A stretch of DNA of 64,000 bases, from the NCBI GenBank assembly GCA_905221605.1, contig CAJNDS010002074.1:254001-318000 (forward strand), in the 5' to 3' direction. The DNA is from Symbiodinium natans. Lineage: Eukaryota; Sar; Dinophyceae; Suessiales; Symbiodiniaceae. Positions 53,401-61,744 of the stretch are shown here, in pieces. Under the pieces are notes generated by a model. It made no database searches. It saw only the letters and a list, made by a program, of their open reading frames with translations, and was not told the DNA's origin. The translations under genes and the position numbers were made by a program. Within the stretch, counting starts at the first letter, position 1; the number at the start of each line of letters is the position of its first letter.

Positions 53401-54481
53401 GCTCCGGCACCAAATGATGGACCTGGCGCAGGGAGCGAGAGATGCGGCCACGAAGCCATTGGTCCCAAGGACGGTGAATCAACTGATCAAGTCGTTGCTC
53501 AAGGCGGCGGAGAGCACTAAGCGGAGCGGGTTCGTGCCCAGCAACCGACGGAGCTCCGCACGGGGTCGAGCGTGCCACAGGTTGCCAAGGCATGCTGCGG
53601 GGGGCAACAGGGTTATGGACCCCGAGGAAAACTTCAGCCCAATCAGAGAGTAAAGTCCAGGCCTCATCCAGGTTGTCATTGACAAGCAAATCCGTAAGAG
53701 TCGAGAGTGGGAAAGGGTCAAGGTCATCCACTGAGGGAGCAGGGCCCACAAAGTCGGCGAAGTGAGGTTTACCCCATGAAGGCTGGAAGCTTCGGCGATC
53801 AAAGTCCACACGCACCAATCCGTGGTCCGAGATGCCGGGCACCCTGAAGGTGTGTACCTGTTGAGCAACCAAGTCCAGATGTGTCAATGCATAGTCGATA
53901 CGCCGTGTTCTTTGAGGATTGGTGAACTCAGGGTCTGTCAAGCAAGCGGAGTCAGCCGCACGAGCAACATGGTAGCTCAACATGGATGCGACCGTGCCTT
54001 CATCCTGCGTGCAACAATTGAAATCACCAAGGATCACAAAAAGCCCACCAAAGAGGGCGATGGCCTCCATCAGGGCGGAAAAGGCCTCGGAGGTACACGC
54101 CAGGTCAGCGGGATAGCCGTAGAAGCAGACCACCAACACCTGAGCCGTCCGGTCACCAAAGGGCCAGGCCACTAAGCCAGCGGCGACCCGGTCGCTTGCC
54201 GTGCTCATCTGCAGGCTAACCGGCTTCATTGGAATGCTAGAGGCCAACGCAACGCGATGATCACCACGAGGCCCGACGGGGCCTAAAGTAACACGATAGC
54301 CTTTCCTCTTCCAGGCAACGGCCCACCCAACAGACGATGCCCGGTTAACATCGATTTCCTGAAACGCAGCAATGGAAATGTCATGCTCACGCAACATCGA
54401 GGCAACGGCGTCTATCGTGGAGACGCCACGCTTAGCAACATTGCAAGTCAGAAGTGAGAGGAAGGTGCCAGCGGTTTGTCC
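50486..54481 (-). CDS. LINE ORF2: APE endonuclease / reverse transcriptase / zinc knuckle / RNase H
   Basis: Open from 54481 to the stop at 50486. The first ATG (54397; residue numbers count from it) comes after conserved sequence (LLTCNVAKRGVSTID) that supplies the first endonuclease strand and its Asn, so translation probably starts earlier, in the ORF1 overlap. Endonuclease: AFQEID, LGDFNCC near 122, RRIDYALTH, ISDHGLV near 192. Reverse transcriptase: RPIALLPMAWR, the first catalytic Asp in FVQQDLSAFFDSL near 586, LLQGCPLSPVIS, and the catalytic pair in IFVDDRVLW near 677, where FVDD replaces the common FADD. A Cys-rich knuckle CMCGREWPSRSHLLWTC is near 1020. RNase H: FATDGSSQDG near 1100, RMELRAL, LVDCQAAIKA near 1162 and NQQADDAAKS near 1234, giving the D-E-D-D set. 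No premature stop is present over more than 1300 codons. Confidence 0.92.
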   Translation of the reverse strand, partial: GQTAGTFLSLLTCNVAKRGVSTIDAVASMLREHDISIAAFQEIDVNRASSVGWAVAWKRKGYRVTLGPVGPRGDHRVALASSIPMKPVSLQMSTASDRVAAGLVAWPFGDRTAQVLVVCFYGYPADLACTSEAFSALMEAIALFGGLFVILGDFNCCTQDEGTVASMLSYHVARAADSACLTDPEFTNPQRTRRIDYALTHLDLVAQQVHTFRVPGISDHGLVRVDFDRRSFQPSWGKPHFADFVGPAPSVDDLDPFPLSTLTDLLVNDNLDEAWTLLSDWAEVFLGVHNPVAPRSMPWQPVARSTPCGAPSVAGHEPAPLSALRRLEQRLDQLIHRPWDQWLRGRISRSLRQVHHLVPELPHLDLDFPASALDQVVEMLKLHQKAHRAACLAKWRLKTTETVTGAVNWVKKRAEREVMLQSPLPLETVAAGQVHPADRVKHHGELWSRKWQTPATTADLPAYQRILASLSSHPSSDLDLTPTSDELRRAMKKMKSKAPGSDAWSAKMFLALPASWWDGFCLLWTAVLRLGQVPNIWRRSLVVLLEKSNQSSRPIALLPMAWRAGARAIAWRLKAWVLSWCSPRACGSAPGKSVADVHRRILQAWQQGTRSFVQQDLSAFFDSLSGPVVSATLRHLGAPDALTRLISGFYERQMRLFVVDSHTSPHWRSAHVGLLQGCPLSPVISLCVGHLWTEFVSSTQVESGIFVDDRVLWLRAHAHSAAQTAQAAHQALCRSDQFDQAAGLTCCQRKCHLVTCDPACPWRMEAQHRGYTIQPTLQFLGIELYLDHGGASLLKLCLAKLHARLRHATNPAFSLAVRRGVISSLVFPALFWAAGVAIPSQSELTSVRHSIAQSLRGTLTFEAPRVLVGQVLGWHMDPHWMADWSSLMALSRTLLRPPDWSDELTLDALTAYRSAGYPVAQQTLDRLGWKLDVANRSVSRIDDQGLTRVCHLGEDSLLTLRHWLIEEYKRTTTASCGRIQRRQHRGDRGDPSLAVGLDLPRPNPRVRFAFAGHAQLYKQATTLTEKRACLATGGTAWHFNARRNGTMATCMCGREWPSRSHLLWTCPALANERSALTLPENRVEERLMGHPILEYPAAPTANDQQCRDQLVQFFVKAVTLGHHELLFATDGSSQDGVGSYAIACNSPPGQFAGADSSEDQSPFRMELRALDELFAALVEVHSPPRKLWVLVDCQAAIKAMCRPHSCGLRLLAERLQANGKLARLRGTEWSLIWVPSHGKQASWSPPSCCPVSSAMCRQLNQQADDAAKSLCQRRHHGSARASWHRAFEHATQNEQAMIRIAVKSSLRLEAHLGTDRDRVPVPPSIFDVEDV

Positions 54482-57150
54482 TCAAGGGCGCGCCGGGCTG
54501 ACGCGAAAATGTCCTGGATCTGGGCGGCGCTAAATCCAAGCAGCGTGGGGTTGGCTAAAGGCTGCAATTTCGCGAGTGCTTTGAGGCGGCGCTGTCTGAC
54601 CGCATCCGAGGGCGGCTTGGGACACACATCGCCAGCATGACGCTTGAAGTCCTGGTTCCTGCGGGCAAGGTCACCACACCTAGTGCACTTCCAAACGCTC
54701 ATAAACCCAACCTTGACATGAGCCTGTTTATTCCAGCATCCGGGCCGGGGCTTTTCACGACTCCGTGGCCGGGGCAACAGGAAAGGAACAAAGTGAGGGG
54801 GCTGATCACTGGACGTGAGTTTAGCAACACGTCGATTGAGAATGCTCGCTCTGTTCTTGGCACGTTTGGTTGACGTGGTTGAGTGGCAATGAAGCATTCT
54901 GGTCCACTCCTTCGGGGCGATCTCCGGATGCTTCTGTACCCTGTGCTCAGTCCTGAAGCGCTGGATCGCAGCAGCGTTCCAATCAGCCTTGTCATCTTTG
55001 AGGAGGCCTGCCTTGCACACCGGGCACCTCCACAGATAGTCATCCTTCCGCGCCCTCTTGGTAAGCACAGGGGCCGGCCGTATCTTGCTGATGCCCTGTC
55101 CCTCATGTCGCCGAACCAGGTGATTATAACGGGCAACAATCAGCTTCCTGGCGTCAGGTTCAACCTTACGAAAAGGGCACAAGTCACACTGGAAAAGGCC
55201 TTTGAACTTGATGTCGGCACCCTGCGGCGAGCGGAAAGCAACTTTGCGCTTGCAGGGTCGGGCTTCAACCGGGGGTTCGGGAACAGGTTCAAAGTCATCA
55301 ACGGAGGCGCTGTGCACGGCAGCAGCACTAGAGCACGCAGAGGCCGAAGACGGAAGGCCAGCGCGGGCCTCGGCCCACGCAGTCTTGGCAACATCGGCTG
55401 TAGCAGCTGCGCTGCGGTAAGCATGTGACTCGATGTGTGGCGCGGCAGGCGGGGCCGCAGAGCAAGACGACAGAGCATTGGATGCTCGGGTCCAGATGCT
55501 GTCGGCGCGGCTGCAAGCACGCTTTCGAGAGGGGCCTTTTGAGCACGTAGCAGCAGGGGCGTTAGAAGCCCGAGTCCATGCTCCGCTGGACAGAGAGGGT
55601 GCGTTGCGGCCGCCAGCCCTCAGATCGACAACGGTGCCCTGACATGCCACAAACAAATCAGGCGGGTAGGACTGGCCCTCCTGCTCGGGTAAAAGGAGAT
55701 CCACATGCTTAGGTGTATACCATAATGCAATGGCCTTTTTTCGCTTGTGGTCCTTGAAGGACATAGTGGCAAAGGACCCGTCCTGCGGAATGACGATGAT
55801 GCATGTGTCATACAACCGCGAAAGTGCCTTGATTTCAAAAATGCTGGCGTATGCCGACTCGTGTGCTGCCAAATCAAGGTATTTTGCAAAAGGGTCCTCA
55901 TCCGGCTTAGCTTCGGCTCTGAGTTTTTCAAGGGTAGGGCCTTGGCCATCCCACTCGGCCTCGTACTCAGCTCTGTGACGTCTGATATGCTCGATGGCTC
56001 TTGCCCGCAAGTCCCTGTGACAGAAGTCAGTGGCCTTGGAGCCAGACAACCATTTGAGGCCACGAGCAACAGCCCTGTAGAGACACGAGCCATCCTTATC
56101 GATGGGTACCACTTTGCACTTCGCAGGTACCTCGCGTTGAGACAGCACTCTCACAGAAGCTGGCGATGTTTCTTTTCCCTGGCTATCCAGAACAGCTGGC
56201 TGCTTGACAGAAGTCGCCTTTGGGGCCAGGGCCGCCTCCCGCGGCGCAAAGAAAGGCACGGAGGCTTGCCGCAACACTTGTTTCTTGCCCTTAGGTGGCG
56301 TAGGCGGCGCAAGCGTTGCCCACATGGTGATGGTGTCCGCCCCGGCCCCGTCATCGGTGGCGACCTGAAGTGGAACGATGTCCTTGTCGCCAAATTTGTG
56401 CTTGGCCCTGAAGCGGTAGATCCTTTCCTTGCCCATGCGGCGATGATGTAAAAGCACCACATCATCAAAGGCCGAAGCCAGCACATCAGTCACTTGGGTG
56501 GGCCCCCAAGACGGCGGCACGTGTGGGAAACACCAAACACGGGCAACAGCAACAGAGGCGTCTCTTGGGTTGCGGGCTCCAAGGCGGCCGCCTTGCGTGA
56601 CAAGCCCAAGCTGAGCTCCCATGCGCACACCTCTTTCAAAATAAGCAGTAGCAGTCTCACCAGGGCTCTGGGCAATCCATTGAACCTGGGTCGCAACGGC
56701 ATGTCGCATGGCGTCAATGAAGACACCCCCCTGTCCACTCACAGCTAGCAAGGATGCAAGTTCCTTCGTGGCAAGCCTTGCTTTGCCATGAAGCTGCTGG
56801 CCGGCTTTCCCGGGGCTATCAACAACCCACCCCCATGCGTCAGCAAGAACGACCTTGTGGGAAGCAGCCCACGAGGCAGTGAACCTCGTCGGGTTGGAAC
56901 GAGCTTGCTTCCAACCCTCCTGCGAAGTGAAAGCTTCAGGGATCTTGACGAAGACCACGGTGGTCTCCAAGGGAGTGATCTTGACCGGACCGGCCCGTTG
57001 TCCCGAGTACTGAGGAGCTTGCTTTCCTGCCGAGACGCGTGTAGTTACAGAGGCTTGACGAAAATGGAGCTGGTTGCCTACTCTGCCAGGAATTCGCTCC
57101 TCGCCATCCTTCTTGAGTTCAATGCACAGAACTCTGTAAGCTTTGGCAGT
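54448..57150 (-). CDS. LINE ORF1: OTU-type cysteine protease domain with three C2H2-like zinc fingers
   Basis: Open frame from 57150 to the stop at 54448, with no in-frame ATG near its start; the first start-like codon is a TTG at 56970 (residue 1 below). The N-terminal 230 residues have no recognised fold. From about 285 comes an ovarian-tumour (OTU) peptidase: VPIDKDGSCLYRAVARGLKW with the D-G-x-C nucleophile near 297, a LxxxAHESAYASIFEI helix, and IALWYTPKHVDLLLP with the catalytic His near 424. A low-complexity Ala/Ser region follows. Then come three Cys2His2-like fingers: FQCDLCPF...YNHLVRRH, WRCPVCKAG...EHRVQKH and WKCTRCGD...FKRHAGDVC, likely for RNA or DNA binding. The 3' end overlaps ORF2 by 34 bases, with ORF2 in the -1 frame. 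The OTU domain could cleave ubiquitin or process the element's own proteins; this is inference. Confidence 0.85.
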   Translation of the reverse strand, partial: TAKAYRVLCIELKKDGEERIPGRVGNQLHFRQASVTTRVSAGKQAPQYSGQRAGPVKITPLETTVVFVKIPEAFTSQEGWKQARSNPTRFTASWAASHKVVLADAWGWVVDSPGKAGQQLHGKARLATKELASLLAVSGQGGVFIDAMRHAVATQVQWIAQSPGETATAYFERGVRMGAQLGLVTQGGRLGARNPRDASVAVARVWCFPHVPPSWGPTQVTDVLASAFDDVVLLHHRRMGKERIYRFRAKHKFGDKDIVPLQVATDDGAGADTITMWATLAPPTPPKGKKQVLRQASVPFFAPREAALAPKATSVKQPAVLDSQGKETSPASVRVLSQREVPAKCKVVPIDKDGSCLYRAVARGLKWLSGSKATDFCHRDLRARAIEHIRRHRAEYEAEWDGQGPTLEKLRAEAKPDEDPFAKYLDLAAHESAYASIFEIKALSRLYDTCIIVIPQDGSFATMSFKDHKRKKAIALWYTPKHVDLLLPEQEGQSYPPDLFVACQGTVVDLRAGGRNAPSLSSGAWTRASNAPAATCSKGPSRKRACSRADSIWTRASNALSSCSAAPPAAPHIESHAYRSAAATADVAKTAWAEARAGLPSSASACSSAAAVHSASVDDFEPVPEPPVEARPCKRKVAFRSPQGADIKFKGLFQCDLCPFRKVEPDARKLIVARYNHLVRRHEGQGISKIRPAPVLTKRARKDDYLWRCPVCKAGLLKDDKADWNAAAIQRFRTEHRVQKHPEIAPKEWTRMLHCHSTTSTKRAKNRASILNRRVAKLTSSDQPPHFVPFLLPRPRSREKPRPGCWNKQAHVKVGFMSVWKCTRCGDLARRNQDFKRHAGDVCPKPPSDAVRQRRLKALAKLQPLANPTLLGFSAAQIQDIFASARRALEDKPLAPSSHF

Positions 57151-57358
57151 TCACCTGACGTAACACAGACATGAAGTGAGGCAATCGAGTGAGTGGATCT
57201 AAGGTCGCGGCGTTAGTCAAGGTTCCTTTCACTTGGAATGCATTGCCCGTCGGCTCGAACTCCTTGCCGTCATCGAACTTCATTCGTGAGTCGGCAACAG
57301 AGATGCGAACAAATTCAGCCACCCGTCTTGGAGAATGCACTGCTTTCAACGTGGACAT
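57119..57358 (-). CDS. Possible 5' part of LINE ORF1 in another frame, or exon of neighbouring gene
   Basis: The ATG at 57358 opens a 79-residue frame with coding-like text (VAEFVRISVADSRMKFDDGK, then FEPTGNAFQVKGTLTN). It stops at 57119, overlapping the first 30 bases of the ORF1 frame. A one-base frame change near 57150 would link it to ORF1 and give ORF1 a start codon. It may instead belong to the gene at 57788-59008 by splicing. Confidence 0.4.
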   Translation of the reverse strand: MSTLKAVHSPRRVAEFVRISVADSRMKFDDGKEFEPTGNAFQVKGTLTNAATLDPLTRLPHFMSVLRQVNCQSLQSSVH

Positions 57359-57787
57359 GATTTGTTTGCATCGGAATCCTCCTCGGGCCTCAGTTTGTCC
57401 GTGACCGTCCGATCCTGCAAGTCGAGCGGGTCAAAACTTCGGCAGACATGAACCGACAGCAAACTGAAACTCCAGCAAGAAACAGCATAAACTCCCAGCC
57501 CCGAACCGCTTCCCGAAGCCCCTCCCCTGTCCACGAACGGACGTGTGCCCCCAATCTCCGCCCCCTGCGGACAATGGTGCGCCGGGCGAGCGTCCAAACA
57601 GCCGTGCCCCAACCCAGGATTCAGCTACTGAATGCTACTGATGCAGTCAACGATTGCTTGCGCTCCAATCACCGGCATTTGCTCTCAGACAGCACAGTCC
57701 TTGCGGATCAGCTCCCCCACCCAGAAAACGGATGAGGTTGAGGTCGTGCCTGCAGAGCTTCGCAGAACACCAAAAGCTTGTATCTCG

Positions 57788-59008
57788 TTATGGGCAATCG
57801 CAAGAGCTTCGCCGGTTGTGAACTGCAAGCGAGAAGGACGAAGGAAAACGAGTGCCTCCAGTCTTCACTTCTGCGAGCTCCCTCTTCACGTCTGCGAGCT
57901 CGAGCTCCCTCTTCACGTCTCTTACGTCGAGCTCCGTGATGCGAGCTGACAAGGCATCAATCTCGTTGAAAAAGATCTCTCCTGCCACAAGCCTCCTGAA
58001 ATCGTGAAGCTCCTCGTTGCTCATCTTCTGCTGCTCGGACCACACTCGCTCCATGCAAAGGGTCACACCTTCTTTCAAGCCAAACTTCAACCTGGCTACG
58101 CAAAGGTCTGCCATCTGCTGCACCGATGCCAGATCGGGGTGTTGAGCCGCAAACATGATGCTCCAGAAGAAGACCTTCACCTTGTCAGCAATCTCACGAT
58201 CTGACCCCGCCAGCAAGCCTCGCTTTGACTGACCGCTGCTGGTGGCCAGAAAATCGGCCCACTGCACTCCTGGTGGCTGAAAGGATGTGCTGCCTTCAGG
58301 ATTGCAAGTCAAGAGAAGGTTCGCGGGAGTCGGGTCCGGCATGTGGAAATTCAGGCCTATCATAAGGAGCATATCGTGCACATACGAGTACAAGAGCCCC
58401 AACAGCCGACCGCGTGTGACAGCACCGGCACAATTGCACAGCCCAGTCATCCAGTCCTGGACTGTGCAATTCACCTGCTGCCTCACTTCCAGATGCACCT
58501 TTGCGTCTGGGAGGTCAACGTGCTCGATGCAGAGGCTGCACGCCGAGTTTGGGAGAAAGACCCCAAAACACATGGATTGCAGACTGGCTGCCTTGACGCC
58601 AATCTCAGCACCTCTGACAACTGTCTCCTCCGGCATCGCAAGCAAGAACATGTTCGCGGCGCGCAGGACCTGTGACGCCATCTCTCTCGCCTGCTCATCC
58701 CCACGTGGTACGGGAGCAGTCAGCACAGCATCTGCCATCTTGGAAGAGTTATACTTGTGAGAGAGAGTCGAGCTAACAAAGACAGCCATGCCGACAGGGC
58801 AATCCTTGCTCTTCAGGAACGCAGTTGTGCCACCCGCGAAGCTCTGCTCGGCATCCAATGTGCAGTGGGACCACTTTCTCAACGAAGCGGTGCACCTGGG
58901 GCAATCCTGCCCGCCTGTTCCGCACACAGCCTCCTTTGCCAGTGGTAGACGATCATCCGCGCACAAGACAGCGAGAGCGAGCGCGGCGGCCACGACGCGA
59001 CGCCACAT
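57788..59008 (-). CDS. Secreted protein of unknown family with C-terminal coiled coil
   Basis: 406-residue frame from an ATG at 59008 to a stop at 57788. Residues 1-17 (MWRRVVAAALALAVLCA) form a clear signal peptide. The mature part has a Cys-rich start (CGTGGQDCPRC ... CTLDAEQSF) and paired cysteines later (NSACSLCIEH, CTVQDWMTGLCNC), suggesting disulphide bonds outside the cytosol. A middle segment, LLGLLYSYVHDMLLMIGLNF, is hydrophobic. Near 360-385 come two or three copies of a heptad-like unit (DVRDVKRELELADVKRELAE), a short coiled coil. The last 20 residues after the coil may be intronic read-through, because a splice site near TGG is plausible there. No family is recognised. It lies directly 5' of the LINE on the same strand. 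Confidence 0.65.
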   Translation of the reverse strand: MWRRVVAAALALAVLCADDRLPLAKEAVCGTGGQDCPRCTASLRKWSHCTLDAEQSFAGGTTAFLKSKDCPVGMAVFVSSTLSHKYNSSKMADAVLTAPVPRGDEQAREMASQVLRAANMFLLAMPEETVVRGAEIGVKAASLQSMCFGVFLPNSACSLCIEHVDLPDAKVHLEVRQQVNCTVQDWMTGLCNCAGAVTRGRLLGLLYSYVHDMLLMIGLNFHMPDPTPANLLLTCNPEGSTSFQPPGVQWADFLATSSGQSKRGLLAGSDREIADKVKVFFWSIMFAAQHPDLASVQQMADLCVARLKFGLKEGVTLCMERVWSEQQKMSNEELHDFRRLVAGEIFFNEIDALSARITELDVRDVKRELELADVKRELAEVKTGGTRFPSSFSLAVHNRRSSCDCP

Positions 59009-59654
59009 GGCTGCTCACAAACACTGGGGCTGTGCTATCGCGGAACTTCAATTGTCCAGCTTGTTGTGTTTTGTGGGGCCAATCGGGCCGGCACCGAAAC
59101 AAATCCCATGTGTGACGATTTTCCAACATTCGCTCTGCAAGAAACCAAACGAGAGCGGCAGATAGGACTTTGATGATTCGCACCTGCACCACAAACTGGA
59201 GGACATAGAACTACACTGCATGGCACCGTTTCGGGGCAACGCGAAGAAAACGACAAACGCCAGTGTGGAAAAAACAAAAGCTTGCCCCGAACGAGTCCAC
59301 CCAAACTGCTTTTGGGAAAAGGAGAGTTGCGGGTGAAGCCACGACTCAAAAATGGGCTAAGTGTGCCAAATGACCACGTACACTTCGAACCCCATGAAGC
59401 AAAACACCATGCTTTGCGGAACACTTGAGCTTTTGAAATGCTTTTCTTCAAAGGGAGGTTTAGAGGCAGGTCCGCCATGGTTTAGCACATCTTCAGAGAG
59501 GGCCCAGCTTCAGCCCCCAGAACCCCCAATCCCGACCAGGCTGCCTGCGAGTTTCCCCAGCAACCCTGAAGCCCCGAACCGAGTCGGTTTCGGCAGGCGC
59601 ACGCTGCTCTGGATGTCAAAAGCACGGCATGCCCAATACCAAGCGTCCTGCGCG

Positions 59655-59835
59655 TGGACGACGGAGGGGCCTCGACGGGCACTCGCAATGCGGGGGCTCG
59701 ACGATGCGGTGACGGTGCGACGGCGGGAGGCGACGACGGCGAGCGACGGCGAAGCGGGCACGTCGACGACGACGGGCGACGAGGGCGACGACGCGGGGAT
59801 GATGCGGGGCACGGACGCTCGATGGTGCGGTCGGC
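59655..59835. repeat. CGACGG/GACGACGGGCGA-rich low-complexity tract
   Basis: Dense run of CGA and CGG trinucleotides (for example GACGGCGAGCGACGGCGAAG), very GC-rich, without a fixed period. It creates Asp/Gly/Arg and Ser/Pro/Arg frames on opposite strands. Confidence 0.8.
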
Positions 59836-60169
59836 TCGGACGATGAGCTTGACGGACGACGCTCGCCTCGGACGATGCAACGACGGTGACTGCAGCGCTG
59901 ACAGCAAGTTGAAATGCACGGCCGAGCGGGAGAGAAGGGGTGCTACGGGGTTAGAGCGGCAAAGCACTGCAGGGCAGCTGTGGATCAAACCTACTGCGAG
60001 GACGAAGCGGGTTAGGGTGCCCTGAAACAGAACCACACCCAAAAACAAAAACAACGCTCAAGCAACGAGACTACTGCTACAAAGCAAAACGAGGAATAAA
60101 TCCATGAACATGCTGCCGCTCCAAGCAAACCCTTTTTGCGCCTCGACACCCAAAAAAGGGGCGAGACAA

Positions 60170-60385
60170 GCAAGACATTAAGACAAACTCCCTTCTACCA
60201 GCCCGGGCCCTCGAGACGAGGGATGCAAGCGAGACATTGAGACAAACTCCCTTTTACCAACCCGGACCCGCAGAGAGACGAAGGAGCAGGACAAAACTTC
60301 CTTCTGCCAGCCCGAGCCTGTCAAAGAGACGAGAGAAGACAAGCGAGACAGTGAGACAAACTCTTCTGCCAGCCCGGGACTTTAG
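60170..60385. repeat. Imperfect tandem repeat, about 58 bp x 4 (GAGACAAACTCCCTTCTACC)
   Basis: Copies begin near 60181, 60239, 60292 and 60353. Each starts with GACAAACTCCCTTCTACCAG-like text followed by CCCGGGCCC and a GAGACGAG purine run. Identity looks moderate, so the array is old. Confidence 0.8.
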
Positions 60386-61382
60386 GTCACTTCCTAACAG
60401 CAAAACAGCGAAGCTTCAGAGTCCACTCTGCACTCCTACTCCCATCCTACACGTCCAACGGCAACGAACGAAGTGGCGGGGACACGGAGTAAGTTGCAAC
60501 AAGACAGAACCTCAGAGTTCTGACTTCACTACTGCTCTCAAGCAGTTCCAAGTGCTTCAAAACTTATCCTTGGCCACGCCAACAAGACGAGACATGTCGC
60601 AGTCAACCCAAACATGCTTTAGGGACTTTGGGCAAAACCAAACATGCTCATGCCAAGTCATGCAGCACCAAACATGCTTATGCCAAGAATCATCGGACGC
60701 TCTGCACGTTCCACTTGGCTATAATATCTTGCTCAGCCATGCACAAGGCTTTTTTTTTTGGACTGGCGCCTCTTTACTACATCAGTAGCACAGTAGGCCG
60801 TTCTTGTGGGGCTCGAAACTCGGTGCGAGACAAGGACATCTACTTTGAGAGCCAAACTGTACAAGCCAGCGAGTGAAAAAGAAGTCGAGACAACAAAGAA
60901 GCAACTGCAAGCGCAGAGGCCCTTAATGCAAGACAACTTTACGCAAGGCCAGCATGGTCAGACCAATGCAAACAAGAACCTACCGGCACCAATCACTCAG
61001 CAGCCCGTCACCCAAAGCAATGCTGCGCCACGTCTGGTACAGACATTAAGCGAAAGTATGGGTAGGCCGTAAGGCAAGGAACCTCAGTCACCTAAACTGC
61101 TCAACGCGTCCGTAGAGACAGTCCCCACACAAGCGCCAGGGCCGTAGCAATAGCACTCAGGACTCCATTGTAGATTGGCAAGAAAGTTGCAAGCACACTA
61201 AGCACAATGCACACAGAGTGCCAGAAGAGGCGCCCCCTTCCCCCCCGACGAGCGGGGGCAGACAAGGGGCTAGTGTGGCTACACTATGCTGCCGTCTGCG
61301 CTGTGTGAGTCTGGGCGTCCTCACGTAGCTATGACCATAGGGCAGGCCTGGAGCGCAGCTTGCAAGAGGCCATATTCTTACA

Positions 61383-61405
61383 GCCCCGCGCAGCGGCCGA
61401 TTTTT
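61383..61405. repeat. Dispersed motif GCCCCGCGCAGCGGCCGATT, copy 1
   Basis: First of four copies (others at 61586, 62174 and 62643). It includes the small inverted repeat CCGC-GCA-GCGG followed by a T run. Copies 1 and 2 lie outside the tandem array. Confidence 0.85.
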
Positions 61406-61585
61406 GAGACGGCGCAAGAGCCCCAAAGGCTGCTGGCTGGTACTTGGGTAGTGTGCTTCCCAGGTACCGGGAGCCTATCGGCTTGGCGTGCTTAGCCTGG
61501 TGCAGTTTAAGGCCCACAAGGTTGCTTAACGGTCTGCAGCCAACCGCGCGTCAAGTGTGAGAGTCAAGGGGCCTTAGAACTCGGA

Positions 61586-61608
61586 GCCCCGCGCAGCGGC
61601 CGATTTTT
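61586..61608. repeat. Dispersed motif GCCCCGCGCAGCGGCCGATT, copy 2
   Basis: Identical to copy 1 except for one extra T in the T run; about 200 bases from it. Confidence 0.85.
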
Positions 61609-61744
61609 TGAGAGCACTTCAAGCCGGTTTACCCCGTGACTACACCTGATGCGGGACCCACAGCTAAGTGCTAGGCCTAGTCACTTCTGGACCTGCTGGA
61701 ATAGGTCGAAGCAGCAGTTCCTCACATCCCTTCTGGGCCTTCTG

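Larger units (their letters stand above)
50406..57358 (-). mobile_element. Non-LTR retrotransposon (LINE) with OTU protease, APE endonuclease, RT and RNase H
   Basis: Two long overlapping frames on minus (ORF1 54448-57150 or more, ORF2 50486-54481) are followed by a short 3' untranslated region of about 70 bases and an A-rich tail. The tail (AATAAAAAAAAAA on minus) is at 50406-50418. No terminal repeats are seen. The tail, the APE-type endonuclease and the RT-RNase H order identify a LINE. The 5' limit is uncertain; 57358 is the farthest ATG that may belong to ORF1. Target-site duplications were not recognised. All catalytic motifs of ORF2 are intact, so the copy is young or recently active. 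It is inserted on the same strand as its neighbours. Confidence 0.9.
59009..61380. other. Repeat-rich intergenic DNA without a supported gene
   Basis: Contains the CGACGG-rich tract and the GACAAACTCCC repeat described separately. Near 60605-60690 there are three short copies of CCAAACATGCTTATGCCAAG. Open frames here are driven by composition. Confidence 0.5.

Noticed and set aside
50406-57358. LTR retrotransposon or retrovirus-like element
   Set aside because: No terminal repeats, no integrase or aspartic protease; APE endonuclease and an A-tail show a LINE.
59482-60054. 190-residue minus frame with a hydrophobic start
   Set aside because: It starts with TTG, its body is Arg/Ser/Pro low complexity from the CGACGG tract, and no domain is present.
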